In this document: piece by piece, positions 56,841-64,000 of the stretch
How the letters are laid out: each line of letters begins with the position of its first letter
Position numbering within the stretch: the first letter of the stretch is position 1
NCBI GenBank assembly: GCA_947629865.1
Contig: CANRFJ010000009.1
Location: 44,028-108,027, forward strand
From: an uncultured Lachnospiraceae bacterium
Lineage (GTDB): Bacteria; Bacillota; Clostridia; Lachnospirales; Lachnospiraceae
DNA: 64,000 nt
Direction: 5' to 3'
The notes under the pieces: model-generated
The model's database searches: none
The model's input: the letters and a program-made list of their open reading frames with translations, nothing else
Told to the model about the DNA's origin: nothing
Program-made: the position numbers and the translations under genes

Positions 56841-58370
56841 TTAATCTCCTTTATAGCCTGTGACAATAACCGTATCATCGTACTGTAAGTCTTCTAATTT
56901 TGTATTGTTTGTCACATCCAGAGTGGTGAGCCGATTGCCGTAACAGTCTAAATAAGTTAAGTTAGTTAAATTGCTTACGTCTAGGCTGGTTATTTGGTTG
57001 TTTTCAAAAGATAAAGAAACCAAGTTAGTCAAATCGCTTACGTCTAGGCTGGTCAGTTGGTTGCTATCGCAATATAATCCAGTTAAGTTGGTCAAATTGC
57101 TAACATCTAGGCCGATCAATTGGTTACTTTGGCAATATAAGTCAGTTAAGTTGGTCAAATTGCTAACATCTAGACTGGTCAGTTGGTTGTCGCTACACCA
57201 TAATTCAGTTAAGTTAGTTAAATTGCTTACATTTAGGCTTTTCAGTTGGTTGTTGTGGCAGTTTAAGTAAGTTAAGTTTGTTAAATTTCTTACGTCCAGG
57301 CTGGTCAGTTGGTTGTTTTTGAAAGATAAGGAAGCTAGGTTAGTCAAATCGCTTACGTCTAAACTGGTCAGTTGGTTGTCGCCACACCATAAGTAAGTTA
57401 AGTTAGTCGAATTGCTAACATCCAGACTGGTCAGTTGGTTGTCGTTACACCATAATTCAGTTAAGTTAGTCAAATTGCTAACATCTAGACTGGTCAGTTG
57501 GTTATAGGTACACCATAATTCAGTTAAGTTAGTCAAATTGCTAACATTTAGGCTTTTCAGTAGGTTGGCGTCACAGTTTAAGTAAGTTAAGTTTGTTAAA
57601 TTGCTTATGTCTAGGCTGGTCAGTTCGTTGGAGCTACAGTCTAAGAAAGTTAGGTTAGTCAAATTGCCCATATCCAAGCCAGACAAGTTGTTGTAGTCAC
57701 AATGGAATTCAGTTAAGTTAGTCAAATTACCTACATTCAGACTGCCGGATAAGTCTTTAATCTCCCAGCAAATTTTCGTCAATTTGCCATCTTCCCAACC
57801 ATATTCCTCCGGATTGCTCAAATCCTCACTTACCGTAGCGCCCCGTCCACGCTGTTCTATAATTAGTTGCTTCAGCGCAGTTACATCTTTTTCATTTGCC
57901 CCAGCCGGTGCGTTTGTGGGGTTTGAAGAAACCGATGGTTTTGGTGTCGGACTATTAGTAGTTTTTTCCGTTGGGATCGGGCTAGTAGTTGCTTCTTCAG
58001 TTGGTGTCGGGCTGTTAGTAGGTTTTTTGGTTGAGGTCGGGTTTTTCTTTACCGTCACGGTACATTTTAATTTTTCCGAGCCTGCTTTTGCCTGTACCTT
58101 CGCCTTTCCTACCTTTTTCCCCTTGATTTTTGCGGCGGTTTTCCCTTTTTTCTTCAGGGTAATGTATTTTTTCCCAGATAAGATTTTCCATTTTACCTTT
58201 TTCTTCGTGTTTTTTACTTTGATAGTTTTGCTTTTACCTTTGACGATGGATATTTTTTTATTGCTCAGCTTTACTTTTTTTGCTGCTGATACGCCGACAG
58301 GGGAAGTCATTCCCAGCGCCAGAGCGAAGGAGAGAAAATATACCATCAGTTTTCGTTTTGTTTTCATCAT
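56841..58370 (-). CDS. secreted internalin-like leucine-rich repeat protein with lysine-rich Ig-like N-terminus
   Basis: 509 residues (a second ATG one codon on is equally good; AAGGAGG upstream). Signal peptide (about 1-28), a basic Ig-like module (KVKLSNKKISIVKGKSKTIK … KGKKVGKAKVQAKAG), a Thr/Pro linker with repeats of TNSPTPTEE, then about 15 repeats of 21 residues (LTSLDVSNLTNLTELWCNDNQ), of the internalin/LRR_4 type rather than BspA type. Short C-terminal cap (TLDVTNNTKLEDLQYDD). Repeats are highly similar at DNA level with a 63-bp period. Probably a surface adhesin. Confidence 0.88.
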   Translation of the reverse strand: MMKTKRKLMVYFLSFALALGMTSPVGVSAAKKVKLSNKKISIVKGKSKTIKVKNTKKKVKWKILSGKKYITLKKKGKTAAKIKGKKVGKAKVQAKAGSEKLKCTVTVKKNPTSTKKPTNSPTPTEEATTSPIPTEKTTNSPTPKPSVSSNPTNAPAGANEKDVTALKQLIIEQRGRGATVSEDLSNPEEYGWEDGKLTKICWEIKDLSGSLNVGNLTNLTEFHCDYNNLSGLDMGNLTNLTFLDCSSNELTSLDISNLTNLTYLNCDANLLKSLNVSNLTNLTELWCTYNQLTSLDVSNLTNLTELWCNDNQLTSLDVSNSTNLTYLWCGDNQLTSLDVSDLTNLASLSFKNNQLTSLDVRNLTNLTYLNCHNNQLKSLNVSNLTNLTELWCSDNQLTSLDVSNLTNLTDLYCQSNQLIGLDVSNLTNLTGLYCDSNQLTSLDVSDLTNLVSLSFENNQITSLDVSNLTNLTYLDCYGNRLTTLDVTNNTKLEDLQYDDTVIVTGYKGD

Positions 58371-58492
58371 TGTTGGTTCCTCCTTATATGTAATGAATTT
58401 TTAGAAAACAAAGTTATTATATCATAGTATATGCTATTTTGGAAACTTTTTTATGCCATTTTGGATAAAATTTTGTATATGGAGGTCTTTGA

Positions 58493-58765
58493 ATGGCGGA
58501 AAGAGTGAACCAGCATAAAAATCCGATTGTAGGAAGAAATATTAAGCGATTGCGCAAAGAACATAACATGAAGTCAATAGATGTTATTGCAAGACTACAG
58601 TTGAAAGGTCTAAACGTAAATGTTGGGACATTTTCAAAGGTAGAGAATGGCTACAACAATCCATCGGTGGATTTGCTAATTGCGCTGACGGATATTTTAG
58701 ATTGTGATTTTAATGCTTTTTTTGAAAAAAGAGATTATGATGAAAACACAGGAGAGCAAAAATAA
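58493..58765 (+). CDS. XRE-family helix-turn-helix regulator
   Basis: 90 residues; GGAGG seven bases upstream. Cro/C1-type HTH (VGRNIKRLRKEHNMKSIDVIARLQLKG … VGTFSKVENGYNNPSVDLLIALTDIL) with an acidic tail. Target unknown; the leucine-rich repeat gene diverges 120 bases upstream. A partial second copy lies at 59471-59580, on the other side of a toxin-antitoxin pair. Confidence 0.85.
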   Translation: MAERVNQHKNPIVGRNIKRLRKEHNMKSIDVIARLQLKGLNVNVGTFSKVENGYNNPSVDLLIALTDILDCDFNAFFEKRDYDENTGEQK

Positions 58766-58812
58766 GGCGTTACCCCCAACTCCTGCAATATGAGAAATGT
58801 CAAATCCAACAC

Positions 58813-58848
58813 AAAAAAGGAATTGCCCTATGCGACAATTTCCTTTTT
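58813..58848. terminator. bidirectional terminator between xre and yoeB
   Basis: AAAAAAGGAATTG and CAATTTCCTTTTT form a stem (58813-58848) with T-runs on both strands. Confidence 0.75.
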
Positions 58849-58850
58849 GC

Positions 58851-59111
58851 TTAATTCTCATAATGTCCTTTGCAGGAAAGTAACTCAAGTACTCCGTTAT
58901 TGATGCGATATATCAAGCGGTTACTGTCGTCGATACGGCGGCTCCAGAATCCGGCATAATCCCCTTTTAGTGGTTCGGGTTTGCCTATACCGTCAAAATT
59001 CCCTCTTTCTATATCTTTTATAAGTGAATTTATCCGTTTTATGGTTTTCTTGTCCTGCGACTGCCAGTAAAGATATTCTTCCCATGCTTCATCAAACCAT
59101 ATCTTTTTCAT
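58851..59111 (-). CDS. yoeB: YoeB/Txe family mRNA interferase toxin
   Basis: 86 residues, the size of YoeB. Pattern KKIWFDEAWEEYLYWQSQDKKTIKRINSLIKDI, GKPEPLKGDYAGFWSRRIDDSNRLIYRI and a terminal CKGHYEN; the catalytic Glu, Arg, His and C-terminal Tyr of YoeB are present. It cleaves mRNA at the ribosomal A site. Its ATG overlaps the antitoxin stop (TAATG). Confidence 0.93.
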   Translation of the reverse strand: MKKIWFDEAWEEYLYWQSQDKKTIKRINSLIKDIERGNFDGIGKPEPLKGDYAGFWSRRIDDSNRLIYRINNGVLELLSCKGHYEN

Positions 59112-59359
59112 TAATCTATTTCCTCGACTATCTCATGCTCTATACCTTTGCCAGCATTAAGGGCAGAAATACCACGCTGTAATTTTTCCATATACGCGGC
59201 GTTTCGTTTTGCTTTCATCATATCGTTGTACTCACGCTCGGAAACAATGACTACGTTTCTATTGTTTTTGCGCGAAACAATGACCGGCTCCCCATCAAAA
59301 GCATTATCAAGATAATTTTTTAAGTTTGCCCTTAAATTCATCGGCTTTGTGGCAATCAT
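59111..59359 (-). CDS. yefM: YefM/Phd family antitoxin
   Basis: 82 residues from ATG 59359 (AAAGGAAG upstream; the frame to 59479 is leader). Phd/YefM fold: IATKPMNLRANLKNYLDNAFDGEPVIVSRKNNRNVVIVSEREYNDMM. N-terminal DNA binding and autorepression, C-terminal (EKLQRGISALNAGKGIEHEIVEE) neutralises YoeB. Confidence 0.93.
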   Translation of the reverse strand: MIATKPMNLRANLKNYLDNAFDGEPVIVSRKNNRNVVIVSEREYNDMMKAKRNAAYMEKLQRGISALNAGKGIEHEIVEEID

Positions 59360-59470
59360 AATCCGCACTTCCTTTCTCTCGGTACTGAAAACGGTACTTG
59401 TTTTGGTATTTTTATTATATTCAAAGTATGCTCCTGTGTCAACGAAAACAAAAAGGAAAGTTTTGCTATA

Positions 59471-59580
59471 ACATAACATGAAATCAATAGATATTATTGC
59501 AAGACTTCAGTTGAAAAGTCTGAGCATAAACGCGGGGACATTTTCAAAGGTAGAGAAATATCCCCCCGATTACACATAGA
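59471..59580 (+). pseudogene. 5'-truncated copy of the xre gene
   Basis: Bases 59471-59557 match 58561-58647 of the XRE gene at roughly 88%, in direct orientation and open frame (MKSIDIIARLQLKSLSINAG …), then diverge to a stop at 59578. The first 20 or so codons, including the true start, and the 3' third are absent. Confidence 0.8.
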
Positions 59581-59678
59581 AGCAGCTTCTTTTTGCTTGA
59601 TGACAACCTAATAAAAGCGTATAATAAATGTCGGCAGAATGAAAGAATGGTTTTTCCTGACAAAGAGAGGTTTCAAAG

Positions 59679-60251
59679 ATGGAAAAAAAGAGATGCAATT
59701 TCAGCTTGGGTTCGGGGAAGCATCGTGTTTCGGACAAGGCCCTGCTATATCATGATACGCGCTGGTGTAAGCCGGAGCATCGGGATCAGGAACTTTATGC
59801 GATGCTGGTCTTAGAGGGTATGCAGGCGGGCGTGAGCTGGAATTTGATATTAAATAAAGAAGATAATTTCAGAAAAGCCTTTGATGGCTTTGATCCGAAG
59901 ATTGTCGCCGGATATGATGATGCGAAGATTGAAGAACTGATGCAGGATGCGGGAATTATCCGCAACCGGAGCAAACTGAAGGCGGCAGTCACCAACGCAC
60001 AGGCATTTCTGAGAGTGCAAGATGAATTTGGCAGTTTTGATAAATATATATGGGGCTTTACGGCCGGCAGGGTGATAGACCACCACCTGCTCGATGAAAG
60101 GGACATGCCCGCCAGGGACGAACTGTCAGAAAAGGTGAGTGCAGACTTAAAAAAGAGAGGGTTCAAATTCGTAGGTGCGACTACGACATACTCCTATCTG
60201 CAGGGAATAGGTATTATCAATGATCATTGGGAATACTGCGAATACCGGTAG
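59679..60251 (+). CDS. tag: DNA-3-methyladenine glycosylase I
   Basis: 190 residues. TAG family motifs: YHDTRWCKPEHRDQELYAMLVLEGMQAGVSWNLIL, IIRNRSKLKAAVTNAQAFL, KRGFKFVGATTTYSYLQGIGIINDH and a terminal Cys; the zinc-snap residues (N-terminal Cys, H…C) are kept although the usual CxW reads CNF. Removes 3-methyladenine from DNA. GAGAGG precedes the ATG. Confidence 0.92.
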   Translation: MEKKRCNFSLGSGKHRVSDKALLYHDTRWCKPEHRDQELYAMLVLEGMQAGVSWNLILNKEDNFRKAFDGFDPKIVAGYDDAKIEELMQDAGIIRNRSKLKAAVTNAQAFLRVQDEFGSFDKYIWGFTAGRVIDHHLLDERDMPARDELSEKVSADLKKRGFKFVGATTTYSYLQGIGIINDHWEYCEYR

Positions 60252-60338
60252 ATACCGCACGTTCTGTATCGCGTTGCGGCTACAGGCGTCCGCCGCAGGG
60301 GAGCAAAGTCAAATTGAAAATCAGGAGGAGATGAAAAA

Positions 60339-61502
60339 ATGTATTCACTTTTACTTGCGCTTATTTATCTGGCCTTCATCAGCCTTGGCCTGCCGGACTC
60401 GCTTCTTGGCTCGGCCTGGCCGGCGATGCACCATTCGCTGGACATACCCGTATCCTACATGGGAGCTGTCTCCATGGTTATATCCGGCGGCACGGTTATA
60501 TCCAGTCTTTTGTCTGACAGGATGACAAAAAGATTCGGCACGGGCGTCGTGACAGTAACCAGCGTATTTCTCACGGCAGCCGCCCTGCTTGGATTTTCAT
60601 TTTCCGGACGATTCTGGCACCTTGTCATATTTGCCGTCCCCTACGGGCTCGGAGCCGGGGCGATTGATGCGGCGCTAAATAACTATGTTGCGCTTCACTA
60701 TGCCTCAAGGCACATGAGCTGGCTGCACTGCTTCTGGGGTGTGGGTACGATTGTCAGTCCGTTTATCATGAGTTATGCGCTAAAGAGCTCTGTGTGGAAT
60801 ACCGGGTACCGTATGGTTTCCTTTATCCAATTCGGAATCGCGCTGGCTCTCCTTGTCACGCTTCCGCTCTGGAAGGCGGGGCGCGCGCAGGAGAAGGGCG
60901 CGGAGACAGAGAGCGGGGCGAAGGGAGTGCTGCGAATCAAGGGCGTCCCACGGATTTTGATTGGATTTTTTGCCTATTGCTCCGCAGAGTCCACGGCCAT
61001 GTACTGGGCGAGCACCTACATGGTGGAGGTAAAGGGGATTCCGTCCCGCCAGGCGGCCGGATTTGCGGCGCTGTTTTTTATCGGGATAACCATCGGACGG
61101 TTTCTGAGCGGCTTTATTGCAAACAGACTCGGTGACAGAAGAATGATTCTTCTCGGAACCGTTATTTTGTCATGCGGCATCTTGCTGTTGCCAATCACTG
61201 CGGGGACGTCGGTTCTCTCCCTCGCCGGCTTCGTCATTCTTGGACTGGGCTGCGCGCCGATTTACCCGTGCATCATTCACTCTACGCCGGACAACTTCGG
61301 CGCAGAAAATTCCGGCGCGATTATCGGGATCCAGATGGCGGGCGCCTATGTCGGCATGACTTTTGTTCCGCCGCTGTTCGGTCTTATCGGCAATCACGTC
61401 GGCTTTTGGATATTTCCCCTGTATCTCGCGCTGTTCATCGCAGTCATGATATGTATGACAGAGGCGACATTTCGGGTTACGAGGCGGGGAAAGGAAAAAT
61501 AG
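60339..61502 (+). CDS. major facilitator superfamily transporter
   Basis: 387 residues with about 12 TM helices; GGAGGAG upstream. MFS features: the loop 2-3 motif SDRMTKRFG (GxxxDRxGRR type) and the second-half counterpart RLGDRR, and a central loop between helices 6 and 7. The pattern (WLHCFWGVGTIVSPFI; AAGFAALFFIGITIGRFLSGFIA) resembles the FucP/fucose-permease-like group seen in Clostridia. Substrate unknown. Ends just before a strong terminator. Confidence 0.88.
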   Translation: MYSLLLALIYLAFISLGLPDSLLGSAWPAMHHSLDIPVSYMGAVSMVISGGTVISSLLSDRMTKRFGTGVVTVTSVFLTAAALLGFSFSGRFWHLVIFAVPYGLGAGAIDAALNNYVALHYASRHMSWLHCFWGVGTIVSPFIMSYALKSSVWNTGYRMVSFIQFGIALALLVTLPLWKAGRAQEKGAETESGAKGVLRIKGVPRILIGFFAYCSAESTAMYWASTYMVEVKGIPSRQAAGFAALFFIGITIGRFLSGFIANRLGDRRMILLGTVILSCGILLLPITAGTSVLSLAGFVILGLGCAPIYPCIIHSTPDNFGAENSGAIIGIQMAGAYVGMTFVPPLFGLIGNHVGFWIFPLYLALFIAVMICMTEATFRVTRRGKEK

Positions 61503-61513
61503 CAGCGAAAATT

Positions 61514-62932
61514 CTACGGAATTGCGCGGCCTTCAGCCGCGCCTTTTTCTTTTCCCAGTTCATGGTAAGTGCGCCAGATAAGGACGGCTGCTATGACAAA
61601 GGTCAGCAAATCAGACGCAGGCATGGAGTACAGGACGCCGTCCAGACCAAAGAAGATGGGGAGAAGCAGGGCAAATCCCACGCCGAATACAATTTCCCGA
61701 ACCATCGAGAGCAGTGTCGATGCGGCGGCTTTTCCCATGGCCTGCAGGAAAATGAAACAGGCTTTGTTCACGCAGGCAAATATTATCATGCACAGATAGA
61801 TGCGGAAAGCCTTCAGGGCAAACAGGGTGTAGTAATGGCTCTCGTTGGCCGCTCCGAATACAGAAATCAGTTGGCCGGGCATAATCTCGACAAAGAACAG
61901 GGCGACAGCGCCCACGGCAGCCTCGGCTGTCAGCAGCGCCGTAAATAATTTCCGGACGCGCTGCGTCAGTCCCGCGCCCATGTTGTAGCCGACAATTGGG
62001 ATACAGCCGGCCGCCATGCCGACGACGACTGAGATAACAATCTGGAAGAATTTCATCACGATGCCGACGACGGCCATAGGGATCTGGGCGTATTGCTCCT
62101 GTCCAAAAACCGGATCCAGCGCACCGTATTTCCGTATCATGTTATTAATGGCGGCCATGGCGGCGACCAGGGATATCTGTGACAGAAAACTGCATATACC
62201 GAGAACCAGTGTTTTTCTCATAACGAAGCCGTCCGGCCGGAAATCAGCTTTTTTCGGCTTCACGGTTTTCATATGCAGCAAATACCAGACAGATAACAAG
62301 GCTGTGGCAATCTGCCCGATCACCGTGGCTACAGCGGCGCCCATCATTCCCCACCGAAAAAGGAAAATGAAGACCGGATCAAGAATGATATTCAGGACGG
62401 CGCCCGCCAGAGTGGAGATCATGGCGAAGCGCGGGCTGCCATCGGCCCGGATAACCGGATTCATGGCCTGCCCGAACATATAAAAGGGAATACCCAGAGA
62501 GATATAGAAGAAGTATTCCTTTGAATATAGAAAGGTCTCTGCATTTACCGTGCCGCCAAACATTGCGATGATGCTGTCATCAAAAATAAGATAGAGAGCG
62601 CATAACAAAAGGCTGGCGGCGATAATGACTGCGATGGAGTTGCCTACGCTTTTCCCCGCCCGCTGCGGCTCTCTCCGGCCCAGGCTCAGGCTGACAAAGG
62701 CGCAGCACCCGTCCCCGACCATAACGGCGATTGCCAGGGCGATGACGGTCAGTGGAAATACGACGGTATTGGCCGCATTGCCGTAGGAGCCAAGATAAGC
62801 GGCGTTGGCAATAAAAATCTGATCGACAATATTATACAGCGCGCCGACCAAAAGGGAGATAATGCAGGGAACAGCGTATTTTTTCATCAATGTCCCGATT
62901 CGTTCCGTTCCTAAAAATTGATTTGCTTCCAT
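61514..62932 (-). CDS. MATE family efflux transporter
   Basis: 472 residues, 12 TM helices in two MatE repeats (PCIISLLVGALYNIVDQIFI … IAVMVGDGCCAFVSLSLG; second half GICSFLSQISLVAAMAAINNMIRKYG). Exports drugs or metabolites by Na+ or H+ antiport. Typical of the MepA-like group. Its 3' end converges on the MFS gene with 11 bases between stops. Confidence 0.92.
   Translation of the reverse strand: MEANQFLGTERIGTLMKKYAVPCIISLLVGALYNIVDQIFIANAAYLGSYGNAANTVVFPLTVIALAIAVMVGDGCCAFVSLSLGRREPQRAGKSVGNSIAVIIAASLLLCALYLIFDDSIIAMFGGTVNAETFLYSKEYFFYISLGIPFYMFGQAMNPVIRADGSPRFAMISTLAGAVLNIILDPVFIFLFRWGMMGAAVATVIGQIATALLSVWYLLHMKTVKPKKADFRPDGFVMRKTLVLGICSFLSQISLVAAMAAINNMIRKYGALDPVFGQEQYAQIPMAVVGIVMKFFQIVISVVVGMAAGCIPIVGYNMGAGLTQRVRKLFTALLTAEAAVGAVALFFVEIMPGQLISVFGAANESHYYTLFALKAFRIYLCMIIFACVNKACFIFLQAMGKAAASTLLSMVREIVFGVGFALLLPIFFGLDGVLYSMPASDLLTFVIAAVLIWRTYHELGKEKGAAEGRAIP
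61524..61553 (+). terminator. intrinsic terminator of the MFS gene
   Basis: GCGCGGC (61524-61530), five-base loop, GCCGCGC (61536-61542), then CTTTTTCTTTT. The hairpin overlaps the last codons of the convergent MATE gene. Confidence 0.88.
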
Positions 62933-63135
62933 TATAACTTCCTCAGCTTTCCAAAAAAATAACGCGTAGGCGGAAACTGGATTTACGCAGTTCTGCTACA
63001 CGTTTGTCCATATTATATGTTTGATTTTCAAATTTGTCAAAGGGGTTTTTTAAAAAAATTTCCGTATGCCGCCGGAGGGCAGGAGTGTATGCCGTGGAAG
63101 GGAACGGTGTATGCCGCGGGAGAGAACGGGAATAC
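62933..63135. repeat. intergenic stretch with three imperfect GTATGCCG repeats
   Basis: No gene. GTATGCCG followed by a purine-rich (G/A)(G/A)AGGG stretch recurs at 63064, 63087 and 63109 (22-23-base period), ahead of the flavin reductase promoter. This spacing corresponds to two helical turns and would suit cooperative binding of a regulator. Confidence 0.5.
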
Positions 63136-63164
63136 TTGCAAGGAGCGGAGGAATTTGATAAAAT
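63136..63164 (+). promoter_or_regulatory. promoter of the flavin reductase-like gene
   Basis: TTGCAA (63136-63141), 17-base spacer, TAAAAT (63159-63164), followed by a small GCAATCGCATTGC hairpin. Confidence 0.65.
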
Positions 63165-63239
63165 GAGAGCAATCGCATTGCGAAAGATTTTCAAAAATAT
63201 ATCTTCTAATTATAATAATGAAAAAAGGAGGACTGAAAA

Positions 63240-63812
63240 ATGAAGAAGGATTTAGGAGTTGTGCAGGCCGTTTATCCGATGCCGGTGCTTATGGTTGCCG
63301 CCTATGGGGAGGCAGACCGTGTAAATGTAATGAATGCGGCATGGGGTATGATATGCAGCGGAGACAAAGTTGCATTGTTTATCAGCGAGGGACACAAAAC
63401 AACCCAGAACATTCTTGAGAGGAAAGCGTTTACGGTAAGCATCGCAGACCGGGCGCACATGGACGTGGCGGATTTCTTCGGCATCGCCACGGGCAATAAG
63501 ATGCCGGATAAATTCGAGAGAACTGGTTACACAGCCGTCAAAAGCACTCATGTGGACGCGCCGGTGATTGAGGAGTTTCCGGTTGTCATGGAGTGCACGC
63601 TGGCGGAGGTGGTGAAGACGGAGAGTTTCCACTGCGTCGTCGGGAAAATAGTAAACACGGCGGCAGAGGAGAGCGTTCTCTCGCCGGAGGGAAAGGTTGA
63701 TCCGGCCAAGCTGGACGCCCTTCTGTTCGACCAGTTCCAGCATGGCTACTATGTGTCCGGTGAAAAGGTCGGAGAGGCCTGGGATGCCGGTAAGGGATTG
63801 ATGGGAGAATAG
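63240..63812 (+). CDS. flavin reductase-like (FMN-binding) protein
   Basis: 190 residues, AAGGAGG upstream. Split-barrel flavin-binding fold: PMPVLMVAAYGEADRVNVMNAAWGMICSGDKVALFISEGHKTTQNILERKAFTVSI, then GKMPDKFERTGYTAVKS-type segment and ECTLAEVV. Related proteins bind FMN and reduce flavins or act as electron carriers. A stand-alone gene with its own promoter. Confidence 0.85.
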   Translation: MKKDLGVVQAVYPMPVLMVAAYGEADRVNVMNAAWGMICSGDKVALFISEGHKTTQNILERKAFTVSIADRAHMDVADFFGIATGNKMPDKFERTGYTAVKSTHVDAPVIEEFPVVMECTLAEVVKTESFHCVVGKIVNTAAEESVLSPEGKVDPAKLDALLFDQFQHGYYVSGEKVGEAWDAGKGLMGE

Positions 63813-63906
63813 ACCGTCTGCGCAGGTAAAATCGTGGGAAACAGAGGCTCCGGCGGAGCGCCTGGAACAGGTTCCGCAAAAATCTCAAAAAAAGTACAGA
63901 AAAGTG

Positions 63907-63935
63907 TTGACAATGGGAAAAAATTCTGATAAGAT
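63907..63935 (+). promoter_or_regulatory. promoter reading out of the window
   Basis: Perfect TTGACA (63907-63912), 17-base spacer, TAAGAT (63930-63935). The transcribed part up to 64000 is structured (GGTGGCTGAAAAGCGCACC with a GAAA loop, and GCTGAC/GTCAG around it) and contains no start codon with RBS, so a leader RNA or a gene further right is expected. Confidence 0.65.
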
Positions 63936-64000
63936 AGTATTCGCTGACGCGATAAAAAGCGGTGGCTGAAAAGCGCACCATCTACAGACGTCAGTGCCAC

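Overview
The window is chromosomal DNA from a low-to-mid GC Firmicute, most likely a gut Lachnospiraceae. It carries the replication-origin block rpmH-rnpA-yidD-yidC-jag / dnaA-dnaN-yaaA-recF-gyrB-gyrA, two parS sites, Gram-positive style T-box and Shine-Dalgarno signals, an ATP-type PEP carboxykinase, a spore-coat-type kinase fragment, and lysine-rich Ig-like surface proteins. Family calls come from reading the translations; no database search was run.

Layout. 1-6.3 kb: a truncated CotS-like gene, a DUF885 lipoprotein, a membrane-anchored protein, pckA with a clean promoter and terminator, and a decayed DUF3990/DUF3791-type cluster. 6.3-13 kb: a complete leftward phosphate regulon pstSCAB-phoU-phoB-phoR, with a Pho box upstream of pstS and a second promoter in front of phoBR. 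13-16.5 kb: a DUF4474 protein, a metallophosphoesterase, and tyrS behind a tyrosine T-box. 16.5-18.8 kb: an AT-rich accessory patch with a small ORF, a frameshifted Abi-family gene and an orphan phage-type domain protein. 19-25 kb: a secreted GH43 glycosidase diverging from an AraC regulator, a D,D-carboxypeptidase and an HD-GYP protein.

25.1-30.2 kb is a very AT-rich island holding one tightly packed leftward operon: sce7726 (PD-(D/E)XK-like), sce7725, a HEPN/RES-type NAD-consuming toxin candidate, and a fused DUF262/DUF1524 (GmrSD-like) nuclease. It looks like a composite anti-phage defence system and is the main candidate for something undescribed. After trmB, an AI-2E transporter and tRNA-Lys come parAB with parS, rsmG, mnmG, mnmE and the origin block. 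The origin lies between rpmH and dnaN, where gene direction flips. gyrA runs directly into a class I fumarase pair and galE.

53-60 kb is a second accessory segment starting at tRNA-Ser(GCT). It holds an Rpn-type nuclease, a BspA-like leucine-rich repeat protein behind tandem promoters and a long structured leader ending in a terminator hairpin, the deletion scar of a second such gene, a degenerate copy of the tRNA 3' end, a second LRR protein, and an xre gene whose partial copy flanks a Phd/YoeB toxin-antitoxin pair. The right end carries tag, an MFS and a MATE transporter, a flavin reductase-like protein, and a promoter pointing out of the window.
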